DNA from: CG2-30-46-19 sp034414555
GTDB taxonomy: Bacteria; Chloroflexota; Dehalococcoidia; GIF9; AB-539-J10
Direction of reading: 5' to 3'
NCBI GenBank assembly: GCA_034414555.1
Contig: DAOUMA010000009.1
Span: forward strand, 46,172 to 110,171
Length of the DNA: 64,000 bases
The notes under the pieces were generated by a model. That model saw nothing but the letters and a program-made list of their open reading frames with translations. It made no database searches and was not told the DNA's origin. The position numbers were made by a program, and so were the translations under genes. Below are positions 8,698 to 16,964 of this stretch, piece after piece (positions within the stretch are counted from its first letter, which is position 1; each line of letters opens with the position of its first letter).

Positions 8698-9273
8698 CTA
8701 AATACAAAAGTTTTCGGTTACGAGGGCGTCCACCTTTTCATACTTGTGGGGATATGATGGGACATGTCTAATAACCTGGAAATCGAAAGCGATCCCCACT
8801 TTGGCTGTTTTTTCGCCCAGTTTTTGCAGAAATTTGTCGTAAAAGCCTTTCCCCCTGCCCAATCTATTTTTTGCCTTGTCAAATGCTACCCCGGGAACTA
8901 CCACCAGGTCTATATCTTGAAGTTCCGTCTTTCGTGCTCTCTCCTCACTGGGCTGCATAATTCCCCATGGCCCTATGGCAAAATCCTTATTTAAATCATT
9001 TATCTCATAGGGAATCAAATCACCATTTTCTAGGTCTATTACGGGAAAACAGACTCGTTTTTGTCTCAAAGCTCCCCTGATTATTCCCAGAAGATTTACC
9101 TCGGTTTCTAACGGGTAGTAAAACATAATACAGTTTGCCTGCTTATACTGTGGTAAGTTTTTCAAGTTTTGGGCGACATTCCTACTCCTCCTCGCTAACT
9201 CCTCCGGAGAGTATGAGCGTATTTTTTGAAGCAATTCCCTTCTCAGTATGTTTTTTTGTTCTTGTATATCCAT
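8698..9273 (-). CDS. fau: 5-formyltetrahydrofolate cyclo-ligase
   Basis: Converts 5-formyl-THF to 5,10-methenyl-THF with ATP, salvaging folate for one-carbon metabolism. The 191-aa product starts MDIQEQKNILRRELLQKI and contains the family segments FYYPLETEVN, LVVVPGVAFD and the substrate/ATP loop RLGRGKGFYDKFL, ending VDALVTENF. The frame could begin 19 codons earlier (ATG at 9330), but those residues have no family match. A TGGAGG lies 16 bases before the chosen ATG, rather far, so the start is uncertain. Together with folD elsewhere in this window it belongs to the C1-folate network. Confidence 0.88.
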   Translation of the reverse strand: MDIQEQKNILRRELLQKIRSYSPEELARRSRNVAQNLKNLPQYKQANCIMFYYPLETEVNLLGIIRGALRQKRVCFPVIDLENGDLIPYEINDLNKDFAIGPWGIMQPSEERARKTELQDIDLVVVPGVAFDKAKNRLGRGKGFYDKFLQKLGEKTAKVGIAFDFQVIRHVPSYPHKYEKVDALVTENFCI

Positions 9274-9397
9274 GGGTTCTTTATTATTGCCTCCAGAGAG
9301 TGGGAAGTAAATACCCTGTGGGAAGGGCATAACGGGGATGATCTGTTTCAGATGGGTGGGTCATATTCATATGTCTATGATGTTAAGGAATGACCCT

Positions 9398-9560
9398 GTC
9401 ATTGCGAGCCTAGGGTGTGGCAATATCAGAGAAGCAAAACTCAAAAGGCAAAATGACAGAGCAAAGTTTAAAAATGTAGTGCGAGGCTTTAGCCTCGTGC
9501 TGCACGACCCTGAAGGGTCGCACTACAAAATTTGGAGGTGAAGGATTTCCTCGCAATGAC
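9398..9560. repeat. MITE-like element with 11-bp terminal inverted repeats
   Basis: GTCATTGCGAG at 9398-9408 and its exact inverse CTCGCAATGAC at 9550-9560 bound a 163-base non-coding unit. Inside lie nested palindromes: GTAGTGCGA ... TCGCACTAC enclosing GAGGCT/AGCCTC and GACCCT/AGGGTC. Modules of it recur inverted near 40534-40880 and 48905-49030. It occupies most of the 508-base gap between the cyclo-ligase and the sugar kinase; I see no gene in the remainder of that gap. Confidence 0.65.
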
Positions 9561-9781
9561 AGAAAGAGGAGGCTAATATGCCACCGATCATATGAACGAG
9601 TACAGGTAATTGACATGAAGGCTTTGTATTACTATAATCCTCCCAGAAGAAGGGGGTGGTTGTCGGTTTTTATCTTGTGGAAACGGGGTTTAGATGGTCA
9701 TGAAGGTTCAGATCGTCGCCCGGGCTTTCCATAGAGTTAATCACTTGCCGGGGATTTAATTCAAGCGAGGAGAGGTAGAGC

Positions 9782-11311
9782 ATGGCAGGAGAGTATATAC
9801 TGGCCCACGATGTAGGGACCGAAGTTAATAAAGCGGTTCTCTTTGATACTGAAGGGAAGATAATAGGCTTAGATTCTGAAGCCTATGGTGTGAATTACCC
9901 CAGGCCTGGCTGGGCTGAACAGGACCCTGAAGTTTGGTGGCGGGCGATAGTGAATACTACCAGAAAGGTAATGCGCAAAACCGGAGTCTCTCCAAGCGAT
10001 GTTGTCGCCCTCAGTTTGGATGCTATGATGATAACGGCTCTACCTATTGATCGCCGGGGAAGAGCTCTTCGCCCTGCAATTATCTGGCTTGATGCCAGGG
10101 CTGGCGAGCAAGCTGATTGGTGCTTAGGAAAGTTTGATTTGCTGAAGTTACTTGAAATGGGGATGATACCTCCTGCCTCTGAGAAGGATGTGATTCCCAA
10201 AATTCTGTGGATCAAGGAAAAAGAGCCGGAAATATTTAATCGCACGTATAAGTTTATAGATGTCAAGGATTACATTATTTATAGGTGTACCGGAGAGTTT
10301 TGTACGGACTGGAGCTGTGCCTTAGTTACCGGTCTGTTCAGCAGTAAAACAAAGACATGGGAAAGTGAAGTTATGGATGTTGTTGGGTTGTCGGAGGGTA
10401 TGCTCTCCAAGTCGGCGAAGTCCACGGACATAGTTGGTAATTTAACTGCATCTGCAGCGGAGGAGTTAGGATTATCGAAACAAACTAAGGTAATCTGTGG
10501 TTCCGGGGATGCCCCTGCTGTTGCTGTGGGTTCGGGTGCAATCAAAGAAGGTCAGCCCCACCTATATATCGGGTCTTCAGGCTGGATAGCCCTTCATGTA
10601 ACGGAACCTAAGTTTGACATTGAAGAGGGGATTGGCAGCATATGCTCTGCAGACCCGGATAAATTACTGCTCATCGGGCAGATGGAAAATGCCGGTGCTT
10701 GCTTGAAATGGTTCAGGGATGAGCTAAGGGGGCAGGAAAAGGAGAAGGCGCGGCGAAGGAATAAGAGCGCATACCAAATCCTTGATGAGCTTGCCAGCAG
10801 GGTTGAACCCGGGGCGGAAAAGCTGCTCTTTATGCCTTGGATGCTTGGTGAGCGATGCCCGGTAATAAATCCCAGTCTGAGGGGAGCGTTTATAAATTTG
10901 AGCTTCAACCATAGTAAAGGGCATTTGAGTCGGGCTATAATGGAGGGTGTAGCATATAACACGAAGTGGGTATTAGATGGTATAGAGCGGCTGGGTTTTA
11001 ACATTGAGTGCTTGAATGCTGCTGGGGGAGGCGCGTTGAGCGAGGTATGGCTTCAGATATTTGCTGATGTTTTGGGGAAGAGGATAAGGCAAGTTTACTC
11101 TCCGCAGGAGGTTGGTTCACGGGGTGCGGCATTAATTGCGCTGGTAGGACTGGGGGTTTATAAGGATTTCGACTCTGTGGAGAAACTTGTTCCTTTAGGA
11201 AGGGAATTTGAGCCGAGAAATGAACACAGGGCTGTTTATCAGGAACTTTACCAATTTTTCAAACAACTCTACCAGCAATTAGCTCCCATTTATGGGCAAC
11301 TTAATGTATAA
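9782..11311 (+). CDS. FGGY-family carbohydrate kinase (xylulokinase-like)
   Basis: A 509-aa kinase predicted to phosphorylate a sugar or sugar acid. Family landmarks in order: N-terminal phosphate-binding HDVGTEVNKAVLFD, substrate-side WLDARAGEQAD, LFMPWMLGERCPVINPSLRG (compare GERTP of xylulokinases) and the C-terminal ATP motif AAGGGALSEVWLQIFADVLG. The xylulokinase WND is WLD here, so the true substrate may differ. It is followed after 13 bases by the RuBisCO-like protein and then an oxidoreductase. Kinases next to RuBisCO-like proteins are known in apionate catabolism (the OiaK/OiaX/OiaC type), where the phosphorylated product feeds the RuBisCO-like enzyme. The same logic is inferred here. 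GGAGAGG precedes the ATG. Confidence 0.88.
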   Translation: MAGEYILAHDVGTEVNKAVLFDTEGKIIGLDSEAYGVNYPRPGWAEQDPEVWWRAIVNTTRKVMRKTGVSPSDVVALSLDAMMITALPIDRRGRALRPAIIWLDARAGEQADWCLGKFDLLKLLEMGMIPPASEKDVIPKILWIKEKEPEIFNRTYKFIDVKDYIIYRCTGEFCTDWSCALVTGLFSSKTKTWESEVMDVVGLSEGMLSKSAKSTDIVGNLTASAAEELGLSKQTKVICGSGDAPAVAVGSGAIKEGQPHLYIGSSGWIALHVTEPKFDIEEGIGSICSADPDKLLLIGQMENAGACLKWFRDELRGQEKEKARRRNKSAYQILDELASRVEPGAEKLLFMPWMLGERCPVINPSLRGAFINLSFNHSKGHLSRAIMEGVAYNTKWVLDGIERLGFNIECLNAAGGGALSEVWLQIFADVLGKRIRQVYSPQEVGSRGAALIALVGLGVYKDFDSVEKLVPLGREFEPRNEHRAVYQELYQFFKQLYQQLAPIYGQLNV

Positions 11312-11324
11312 AGGAGGTGGTTAA

Positions 11325-12644
11325 ATGAGTGAACAAGATATCTTATCACAGCCCGTGGCTTTACCGGAGGGGGTAGACTATGACGAGTATATAATAGGTA
11401 CTTACCTGGTTTGCTTCCCGGCAAACATCCCCGTTCCTGTTGGAGCGCAGATGCTTGCTATTGAACAAAGCACAGGGACGTGGGTTGCAGTTCCTGGTGA
11501 AACTCCCGAGGTGCGTCGCAAGCACGTTGCTAAGGTCATTGCTGTGTATGAGGTGCCGGATTACGAGTTCAGCGTGCCCTCCTCGGTAGAGACGAGGAAC
11601 TACATTGTTCAGATAGCCTATCCCGAGGTCAATATAGGTGAACAAATACCTCTATTGTTAACCACGGTGGTGGGTAACATTTCCATGGCAGGACAGATCA
11701 AGCTGGTTGATGTCTATTTCCCTGAGAAATATGTGGCTGGCTTTAAGGGTCCGAAATTCGGGATTTCTGGGGTGCGGAAAGTTCTGGGAATTTCGGGAAG
11801 ACCATTACTTAACAATATGATAAAGCCATGCACGGGGTACAGTCCTGAAGTTGGGGTAAGGCTGTTCAGGGAAGCTGCACTAGGGGGATGTGATATTATC
11901 AAGGACGACGAGCTGCTCGCTGATGCCTCTTTTAATGCGGTTGAGAAACGAGTAAAGCTCTATATGGAGGCGGAGCGTCAAGCTTATGAAGAAACAGGTG
12001 AACATACACTTTATACCGTTAATATAACTGACAAAGTCCCTAAGGTTTTTGAGAATGCAAAACGAGTGGTGGAGCTTGGCGGCAATGCGATAATGGTGAA
12101 CTACCTTGCTGTTGGCCTTCCAGTGCTTCAAGCACTTGCTGAAGACCCTGAGATAAATGTCCCTATTCTTGGTCATATGGATGTAACTGGTGCAATGTAC
12201 ATGTCTCCTTATCATGGGATGAGCTCGCACATCATATTAGGGAAGTTGCCTCGCCTTGCCGGCGTTGACGTCGCTGTTTTTCCTCTCCCCTATGGAAAAG
12301 CTAGTTTCATAAACATGGTTAGGGATAAATACCTGAATGTTTGGAGAAATTTAACGTTTCCGTTTTACCAATTGAAGCCAGTTTTCCCAATGCCAGGTGG
12401 TGGCATTACACCTTCTATGGTGCCCCAGATAATGAATGACTTGGGGAACGAAGTTGTGGTGGGTGTAGGAGGTGGGATACATGGTCATCCCCAAGGTCCA
12501 CGTGCCGGAGCGAGAGCATTTCGTCAGGCAATTGATGCTACTATGCAAGGTATTTCTCTAACTGAAGCGGCTAAAAAGCATCCTGAATTAGCTACTGCAT
12601 TACAGATTTGGGTTGAACCATTTAAAGAAATTAAAGGAGGGTAA
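11325..12644 (+). CDS. RuBisCO-like protein (form IV type)
   Basis: A 439-aa RuBisCO large-subunit homologue. Against RuBisCO: K167 matches Lys175, but the Lys177 position is Cys169 (IKPCTG). The metal triad is intact (K193, D195, E196 in IIKDDE). H284 matches His294, but Arg295 is Met285. Lys334 may be K325, Ser379 is Gly358 (MPGGGI), and the phosphate-binding glycines are kept (VGGGIHGHP, 382-384). Losing Lys177, Arg295 and Ser379 argues against CO2 fixation. The kept triad suggests Mg2+-dependent enolisation, carbon-carbon cleavage or transcarboxylation of a phosphorylated substrate made by the adjacent kinase. AAGGAGG sits ideally before the ATG. Subfamily not assigned. Confidence 0.88.
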   Translation: MSEQDILSQPVALPEGVDYDEYIIGTYLVCFPANIPVPVGAQMLAIEQSTGTWVAVPGETPEVRRKHVAKVIAVYEVPDYEFSVPSSVETRNYIVQIAYPEVNIGEQIPLLLTTVVGNISMAGQIKLVDVYFPEKYVAGFKGPKFGISGVRKVLGISGRPLLNNMIKPCTGYSPEVGVRLFREAALGGCDIIKDDELLADASFNAVEKRVKLYMEAERQAYEETGEHTLYTVNITDKVPKVFENAKRVVELGGNAIMVNYLAVGLPVLQALAEDPEINVPILGHMDVTGAMYMSPYHGMSSHIILGKLPRLAGVDVAVFPLPYGKASFINMVRDKYLNVWRNLTFPFYQLKPVFPMPGGGITPSMVPQIMNDLGNEVVVGVGGGIHGHPQGPRAGARAFRQAIDATMQGISLTEAAKKHPELATALQIWVEPFKEIKGG

Positions 12645-12655
12645 AGGAGGTAAAT

Positions 12656-13891
12656 ATGGCTAAAGTTACAGTCTTGGGTGGGGGTGGGAGTGTAGGAAGT
12701 GTAGCGGCAAAGATAATTGCTTCCAGTGGAGTTTTCTCGGATGTTGTGATTGCTGATATTAACCTTGAGGAGGCGAAAAAAGTGGCGGGTGAAATTGGTG
12801 GAGGCAATGTTTCTGCGGTCAGGTTTGATGCAAATAGTGCAGAGAGCATAAAAAGTGCCGTCAAAGGTTCTTCTGTGGTGCTGAATTGTGTCGGTCCTTT
12901 TTACAGGTTTGGTCCACCGATAATGAAGGCGGTGATAGGCTGTGGAATAAATTACGTTGATATATGTGATGATCTTGACGCTACGGAGAAACTCCTCGAT
13001 ATGGATAAGGAAGCTAAAAAAGCTGGAGTTTTATCACTGATTGGTATGGGAAGTTCTCCTGGGATGGCTAACGTATTGGTGAGGTACTGTGCCGAATCTA
13101 TGCTGGATGCGATGGAGTCTGTTGACATTTACCATGCTCATGGGGGGGAAGAAACGGAAGGAGCAGCGGTGGTAAAGCATAGAATTCATTCTATGCAGAT
13201 AGATATTCCGATGTTCCTTGATGGTAAATTCACCACGGTCAGAGTACTTGAGGATAGCGGGAAAGCTTTGGAAAAGATGGCCGAATTTCAGGATATAGGG
13301 ACATACAATGTTTATGCTTATCCTCATCCCGAGACAATAACGCTTCCTAAATTCTTTAAAGGGGTAAAGAGGGTAACCAATCTTGGAACTGTGCTTCCTC
13401 CTGGTTATGCTGAGCTTATAAAAAGGGTAGTGAAGTCAGGCATTACTACGGAGAAAGCGATTGAAGTCGGAGGACAAAGGGTCATTCCTCTGGAGTTTGC
13501 GGTGGCATTCATACTTTCTCAAAGAGGGAAGATCATACAAGAAGAAGAATTAACCGGGGCTGTGGGATGTCTGAAGATAGTGGTGAAAGGGTATAAGGAT
13601 GGACAAAAGAATACATATATCTTTTCTACATCTTCAAAGAAGAAAGGAATGGGTGAGGGGACAGGCATTCCTGCAGCGCTTGGTGCAATGCTCATGGGAA
13701 CCGGTAAACTAAAGGGGAAAGGTGTCTTGCCACCGGAGGGTTGTGTGAACCCAATGGATATGATTGAGTTGTTGCAAACCAAGGTGAAGGCGACTGGAGC
13801 AATGGAAGGGGCATCATTGACCATGGAGCATATTGACCAGAATGGGAAGTCGGAGAAAGTAGCTCTTCTCACCATGCTGAAAAAGAAGTGA
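12656..13891 (+). CDS. saccharopine dehydrogenase-like NAD(P)-dependent oxidoreductase
   Basis: A 411-aa protein with an N-terminal Rossmann fold (KVTVLGGGGSVGSVAAKII, GxGxxG type) and IADINLEEAK at the end of strand 2. VVLNCVGPFYRFG and YVDICDD are typical of the saccharopine dehydrogenase/LOR family. It follows the RuBisCO-like gene by 11 bases with its own GGAGG, so the two are co-transcribed. It may oxidise or reduce an intermediate before or after the RuBisCO-like step; amino-acid metabolism is not required by the context. This three-gene set is the basis for one of the pathway proposals. Confidence 0.85.
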   Translation: MAKVTVLGGGGSVGSVAAKIIASSGVFSDVVIADINLEEAKKVAGEIGGGNVSAVRFDANSAESIKSAVKGSSVVLNCVGPFYRFGPPIMKAVIGCGINYVDICDDLDATEKLLDMDKEAKKAGVLSLIGMGSSPGMANVLVRYCAESMLDAMESVDIYHAHGGEETEGAAVVKHRIHSMQIDIPMFLDGKFTTVRVLEDSGKALEKMAEFQDIGTYNVYAYPHPETITLPKFFKGVKRVTNLGTVLPPGYAELIKRVVKSGITTEKAIEVGGQRVIPLEFAVAFILSQRGKIIQEEELTGAVGCLKIVVKGYKDGQKNTYIFSTSSKKKGMGEGTGIPAALGAMLMGTGKLKGKGVLPPEGCVNPMDMIELLQTKVKATGAMEGASLTMEHIDQNGKSEKVALLTMLKKK

Positions 13892-13913
13892 TAACAAAAG
13901 AATAGGTATAGCC

Positions 13914-13978
13914 GAGGTTTATATCACCTCTCTTTAAACAGTGGTTTGCTTTTCCTGAAGGCGGCGTTGACCCTTCAG
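13914..13978 (+). terminator. possible terminator hairpins after the RuBisCO-like operon
   Basis: GAGGT (13914-13918) pairs with ACCTC (13926-13930), followed by TCTTT. A second stem CTGAAGG/CCTTCAG (13955-13961 with 13972-13978) follows without a T-tract. Both are short, so this is a weak call. Confidence 0.35.
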
Positions 13979-14077
13979 CATAGTCTGGTATTTGCTAGTG
14001 CAGCCACTCCCTTTCAAGTTAATATAATGTTGTAATGTATTGACAAGGGCGTTTTTAATTTTAGAGGGTTAAATGCC

Positions 14078-14105
14078 TTGACTCTTACACTCTACCGTGT
14101 ATAAT
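14078..14105 (+). promoter_or_regulatory. near-consensus promoter, probably giving a leaderless mRNA
   Basis: TTGACT (14078-14083), 16-base spacer, TATAAT (14100-14105). The ATG of the XRE gene begins only seven bases after the -10 box, with no ribosome site between, so transcription should begin at or next to the start codon. Confidence 0.65.
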
Positions 14106-14112
14106 ATTATTG

Positions 14113-14343
14113 ATGGCAAAAAAGAAAGCGCAATGGGATAAAGAAAACATTAAAGAGTTGAGGCGGTATCTGGGGGTGACTCAGGTGAAAATGGCAGAAC
14201 AACTGGGCACACGTCAGCAGACGATCAGTGAGTGGGAAACCGGGGTGTATCGCCCTCGCGGTGCCTCAGCTACTTTGCTTAACATAGTTGCCGAACGTAG
14301 TGGCTTTAAGTATAAGGTAAGGAGGCACAATGAGCCAGATTAA
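14113..14343 (+). CDS. XRE/HigA-like helix-turn-helix regulator
   Basis: A 76-aa DNA-binding protein consisting almost entirely of one Cro/C1-type helix-turn-helix: LRRYLGVTQVKMAEQLGTRQ, then QTISEWETGVYRPRG, where TISEWE is the recognition helix. It probably regulates its own transcript. It overlaps the next gene by 14 bases. A toxin partner would be expected for a HigA-like antitoxin, but the next gene is a shortened DUF72, not a known toxin. Confidence 0.82.
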   Translation: MAKKKAQWDKENIKELRRYLGVTQVKMAEQLGTRQQTISEWETGVYRPRGASATLLNIVAERSGFKYKVRRHNEPD

Positions 14344-14524
14344 AATCGGTTGCTGTGGTTTTGCTAAAGGAAGAAAGGAGTATTTCCGCCTTCACGGTGG
14401 GAGTGATTATCGTCATCAATATACCAACGATGAGCTTATGGAGTTCTCAAAGATGATTGATGAAGAAGCTTATGTTCGGTGCAATGATGTTTTGATGTTT
14501 AGGGGTTTGGAGGGAGTGAAATAA
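14330..14524 (+). CDS. miniature DUF72-family protein with internal deletion
   Basis: Only 64 aa, against about 240 for DUF72 (YecE-like, TIM-barrel) proteins. The first part, MSQIKIGCCGFAKGRKEYF, matches the family N-terminus. It then passes directly into YFRLHGGSDYRHQYTNDEL and EEAYVRCND, which match the far C-terminal region. About 170 residues in the middle are missing, apparently by in-frame deletion. Nevertheless it keeps an intact frame, a strong AAGGAGG (14319-14325) and tight coupling to the XRE gene. It cannot form a barrel, so it is either a remnant or a repurposed peptide. Confidence 0.65.
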   Translation: MSQIKIGCCGFAKGRKEYFRLHGGSDYRHQYTNDELMEFSKMIDEEAYVRCNDVLMFRGLEGVK

Positions 14525-14534
14525 ATTTTTAGCT

Positions 14535-15860
14535 ATGATTACACGTAATCGGATAAAAATTCAAGAAAAGGAGATAATTTTAATATGGGAGCGACTTTTG
14601 GGAGAGAAGTTGCTTACTGAAGGTAGAGAGCGGATTTGTGTAATTTATCCTGGCAGGGTTAATAACGGTAGTGGGCCTGATTTTCGTGATGCTGTAATCT
14701 TGGCTGGTGATAATAAGCTGATTAAGGGAGACATAGAGATTCATACACGAGCCAGAGATTGGCATAGCCATGGTCATCATTGCGACCCTGAGTATAAGGA
14801 TGTAATTCTTCATGTAGTTTTGTGGAATGATGATGGGTATCCTACTTTTACCACGAATGGTAAATTTGTCCCCGTAATCTGTTTGGCTAAATCCTTACAG
14901 TATCAGGCTCGATTGATGCCCTACCATCAACTTCCTTGTTTTTGCAGTGGAGAAAAGGGGGAGAGGCAAGACTTGAAGAAGTTATTGCAGGATATGGGCG
15001 TGATAAGGTTCAAGCAAAGGGTGGAAATGTTTGGTAGTGAATTATTAAAGGAGGAAGCAGGCCAGGTGCTTTTTCAGGGCATAATGAGAGCTCTGGGCTA
15101 TACCAAAAATAAGAGAGCTTTTGAAGAGCTGGCTCGGAGGTTACCTCTTTGGTTGCTTGAGGGAGAGTTAAAGAGAAGTTTGTTGCTAAAGGAAGCCATG
15201 CTTTTAGGCATGGCTGGTTTGTTGCCGTCACAGCGGGTGCGTTGTTTTCCCTTTGTATGTGAAGAGTGGGTAAAGGAGTTGGAACAAACCTGGCACTCAT
15301 TCGGTCGAGGCGAAACTATGCATCAGAGTGACTGGTGTCTCACCCACATATACCCCAATAATTCCCCTGTGCGGCGTATCATAGCTCAAAGCTATCTTCT
15401 TCATCGTTACCGTGTAAAGGGGTTATTGCCGAATATACTGGAGTTGGTAACCGAAGCGCCGTTAACAAAAGAAGCTTATTGGCTGGAAAGCAATTTAATG
15501 GTAGTCGGGGATGGATATTGGCTGGACCATTTTGACTTTGACATTGGGTCACGGATCAAAAAGTCGGCTCTTCTAGGGCGAGATAAGGCAGGGGAGATTG
15601 TGGTAAATGTAATATTGCCATTTATATTTTCATGGTGGCAGGCTACTGGCGAGAGAGAATTGCAACAAAAAGCTCTTCAGCTTTACCTTGAGCATCCCAA
15701 GTTAGCCGAAAATGAGATTACATGCCATATGGCAAAGCAACTCTTTATGGAGCATACTTCAGGTCTCACTGCTTGCCAGCAACAGGGGCTAATCCATTTA
15801 TTTAAGGATTATTGTTGTCAGGCGAAATGTTCTGAATGTCCTCTGGTTACCCAAGGCTGA
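14535..15860 (+). CDS. DUF2851 family protein
   Basis: A 441-aa protein of the uncharacterised DUF2851 family. The N-terminal part carries VNNGSGPDFRDAVI and KGDIEIHTRARDWHSHGHHC, then YKDVILHVVLWND, the most conserved segments of the family. The C-terminus has a small Cys cluster (CCQAKCSECPL) that could bind metal. Function is unknown. The acidic and His residues of the N-terminal segment look like a nuclease or hydrolase site, but this is only an impression. Its last 14 bases overlap the convergent tsaD gene. Confidence 0.8.
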   Translation: MITRNRIKIQEKEIILIWERLLGEKLLTEGRERICVIYPGRVNNGSGPDFRDAVILAGDNKLIKGDIEIHTRARDWHSHGHHCDPEYKDVILHVVLWNDDGYPTFTTNGKFVPVICLAKSLQYQARLMPYHQLPCFCSGEKGERQDLKKLLQDMGVIRFKQRVEMFGSELLKEEAGQVLFQGIMRALGYTKNKRAFEELARRLPLWLLEGELKRSLLLKEAMLLGMAGLLPSQRVRCFPFVCEEWVKELEQTWHSFGRGETMHQSDWCLTHIYPNNSPVRRIIAQSYLLHRYRVKGLLPNILELVTEAPLTKEAYWLESNLMVVGDGYWLDHFDFDIGSRIKKSALLGRDKAGEIVVNVILPFIFSWWQATGERELQQKALQLYLEHPKLAENEITCHMAKQLFMEHTSGLTACQQQGLIHLFKDYCCQAKCSECPLVTQG

Positions 15861-16839
15861 GGCTAGGGATTACATCCAGATCATAACTACTCAGATTGCC
15901 GTTCTGAAAATGATGATAGCCGCAGGCGGCTACCATGGCGGCATTATCGGTGCACAGATAAGGCGGGGGGACTGTAACAGGTACCGATGAGGAGTGGAGA
16001 AAGCGATGTGTCAAGAGTTTATTGGATGCCACACCACCACCAAGCAAGATTTGCTTTACCAGTAATTCCTCGGCAGCATTGATTGTCTTTGTGACCAGAA
16101 CATCTATTACCGCTTCCTGAAAGCTTGCGGCGACATCAACTACCAACGAGCTATTTCCCAGGACTTGATTCTTCTGGACAAAGTGCCACAAGGCAGTTTT
16201 CAGGCCGCTGAAGCTGAAATCATGGCTTCCTTTAAGCCAAGCGCGGGGAAATTGTAGGCATGGTTTCCCCAAATTAGCTTCCTTCTCAATAATTGGTCCC
16301 CCGGGGTAGCCTAATTCCAGAATTCGAGCTGCTTTATCGAAGGCTTCACCAGCAGCATCGTCGCGAGTGCTGCCCAGTTTTTCAAATTGTCCGTGTCCTT
16401 TCATTAACACTAGCTCACTATGCCCTCCCGAGATGATGAGGCAGAGGCAAGGAAAGGAAGGCGGTTTTTCCTTATTCAGCCAGTTGGCGTAGATATGTGC
16501 TTCAAGGTGATTAATTCCAGTGAAGGGAAGTTTTTGGCTTAAGGCAATTGCCTTAGCTACATTGACTCCCACCAATAATGAACCAGCTAACCCTGGTCCA
16601 AAGGTTACTGCAATGCCATCGAGGTCGTGCCACGCTGTTTTAGCTTCAGTGATCGCCTTTTCAATAACAGGGACAATGGAAAGCATGTGTTGCCTCGAGG
16701 CTACTTCGGGTACTATGCCACCATAGCGAGCATGTATTTCTATTTGCGAGGCTACGACGTTGGACAAAATTCTAGTGCCGTCTTCCACGACTGCGGCGGC
16801 GGTTTCATCACAGGAAGTTTCAATACCCAAAATTTTCAT
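15847..16839 (-). CDS. tsaD: tRNA N6-adenosine threonylcarbamoyltransferase
   Basis: Transfers threonylcarbamoyl to A37 of ANN-decoding tRNAs, with TsaB and TsaE. The 330-aa product starts MKILGIETSCDETAAAVVEDG. It has the metal-binding pair in NHLEAHIYANW, the SGGHSEL loop and the nucleotide-binding LLGGGVASNKLL. An in-frame ATG 15 codons upstream exists, but AAGGAGA lies just before the chosen start. The gene is convergent with DUF2851 and divergent from the acyl-CoA dehydrogenase at 16965. Confidence 0.95.
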   Translation of the reverse strand: MKILGIETSCDETAAAVVEDGTRILSNVVASQIEIHARYGGIVPEVASRQHMLSIVPVIEKAITEAKTAWHDLDGIAVTFGPGLAGSLLVGVNVAKAIALSQKLPFTGINHLEAHIYANWLNKEKPPSFPCLCLIISGGHSELVLMKGHGQFEKLGSTRDDAAGEAFDKAARILELGYPGGPIIEKEANLGKPCLQFPRAWLKGSHDFSFSGLKTALWHFVQKNQVLGNSSLVVDVAASFQEAVIDVLVTKTINAAEELLVKQILLGGGVASNKLLTHRFLHSSSVPVTVPPPYLCTDNAAMVAACGYHHFQNGNLSSYDLDVIPSLSLG

Positions 16840-16964
16840 GGTTTGTCTCCTTTGAGAAGCTCTATGTTTATCATATGTTAGCATATAACTGTCCTAGCAT
16901 TAGAGTTTATCAAACGTTATAATGGAATGGTTTTAATTAATTCTAAAAAGAGGAGACACAAAGA

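Noticed and set aside
11325..12644. Functional CO2-fixing RuBisCO
   Set aside because: Key residues equivalent to Lys177, Arg295 and Ser379 are replaced, and no phosphoribulokinase is in the neighbourhood.
14113..14524. Classical HigBA-type toxin-antitoxin pair
   Set aside because: The XRE protein looks HigA-like, but its neighbour is a shortened DUF72 and not a RelE/HigB-type toxin.
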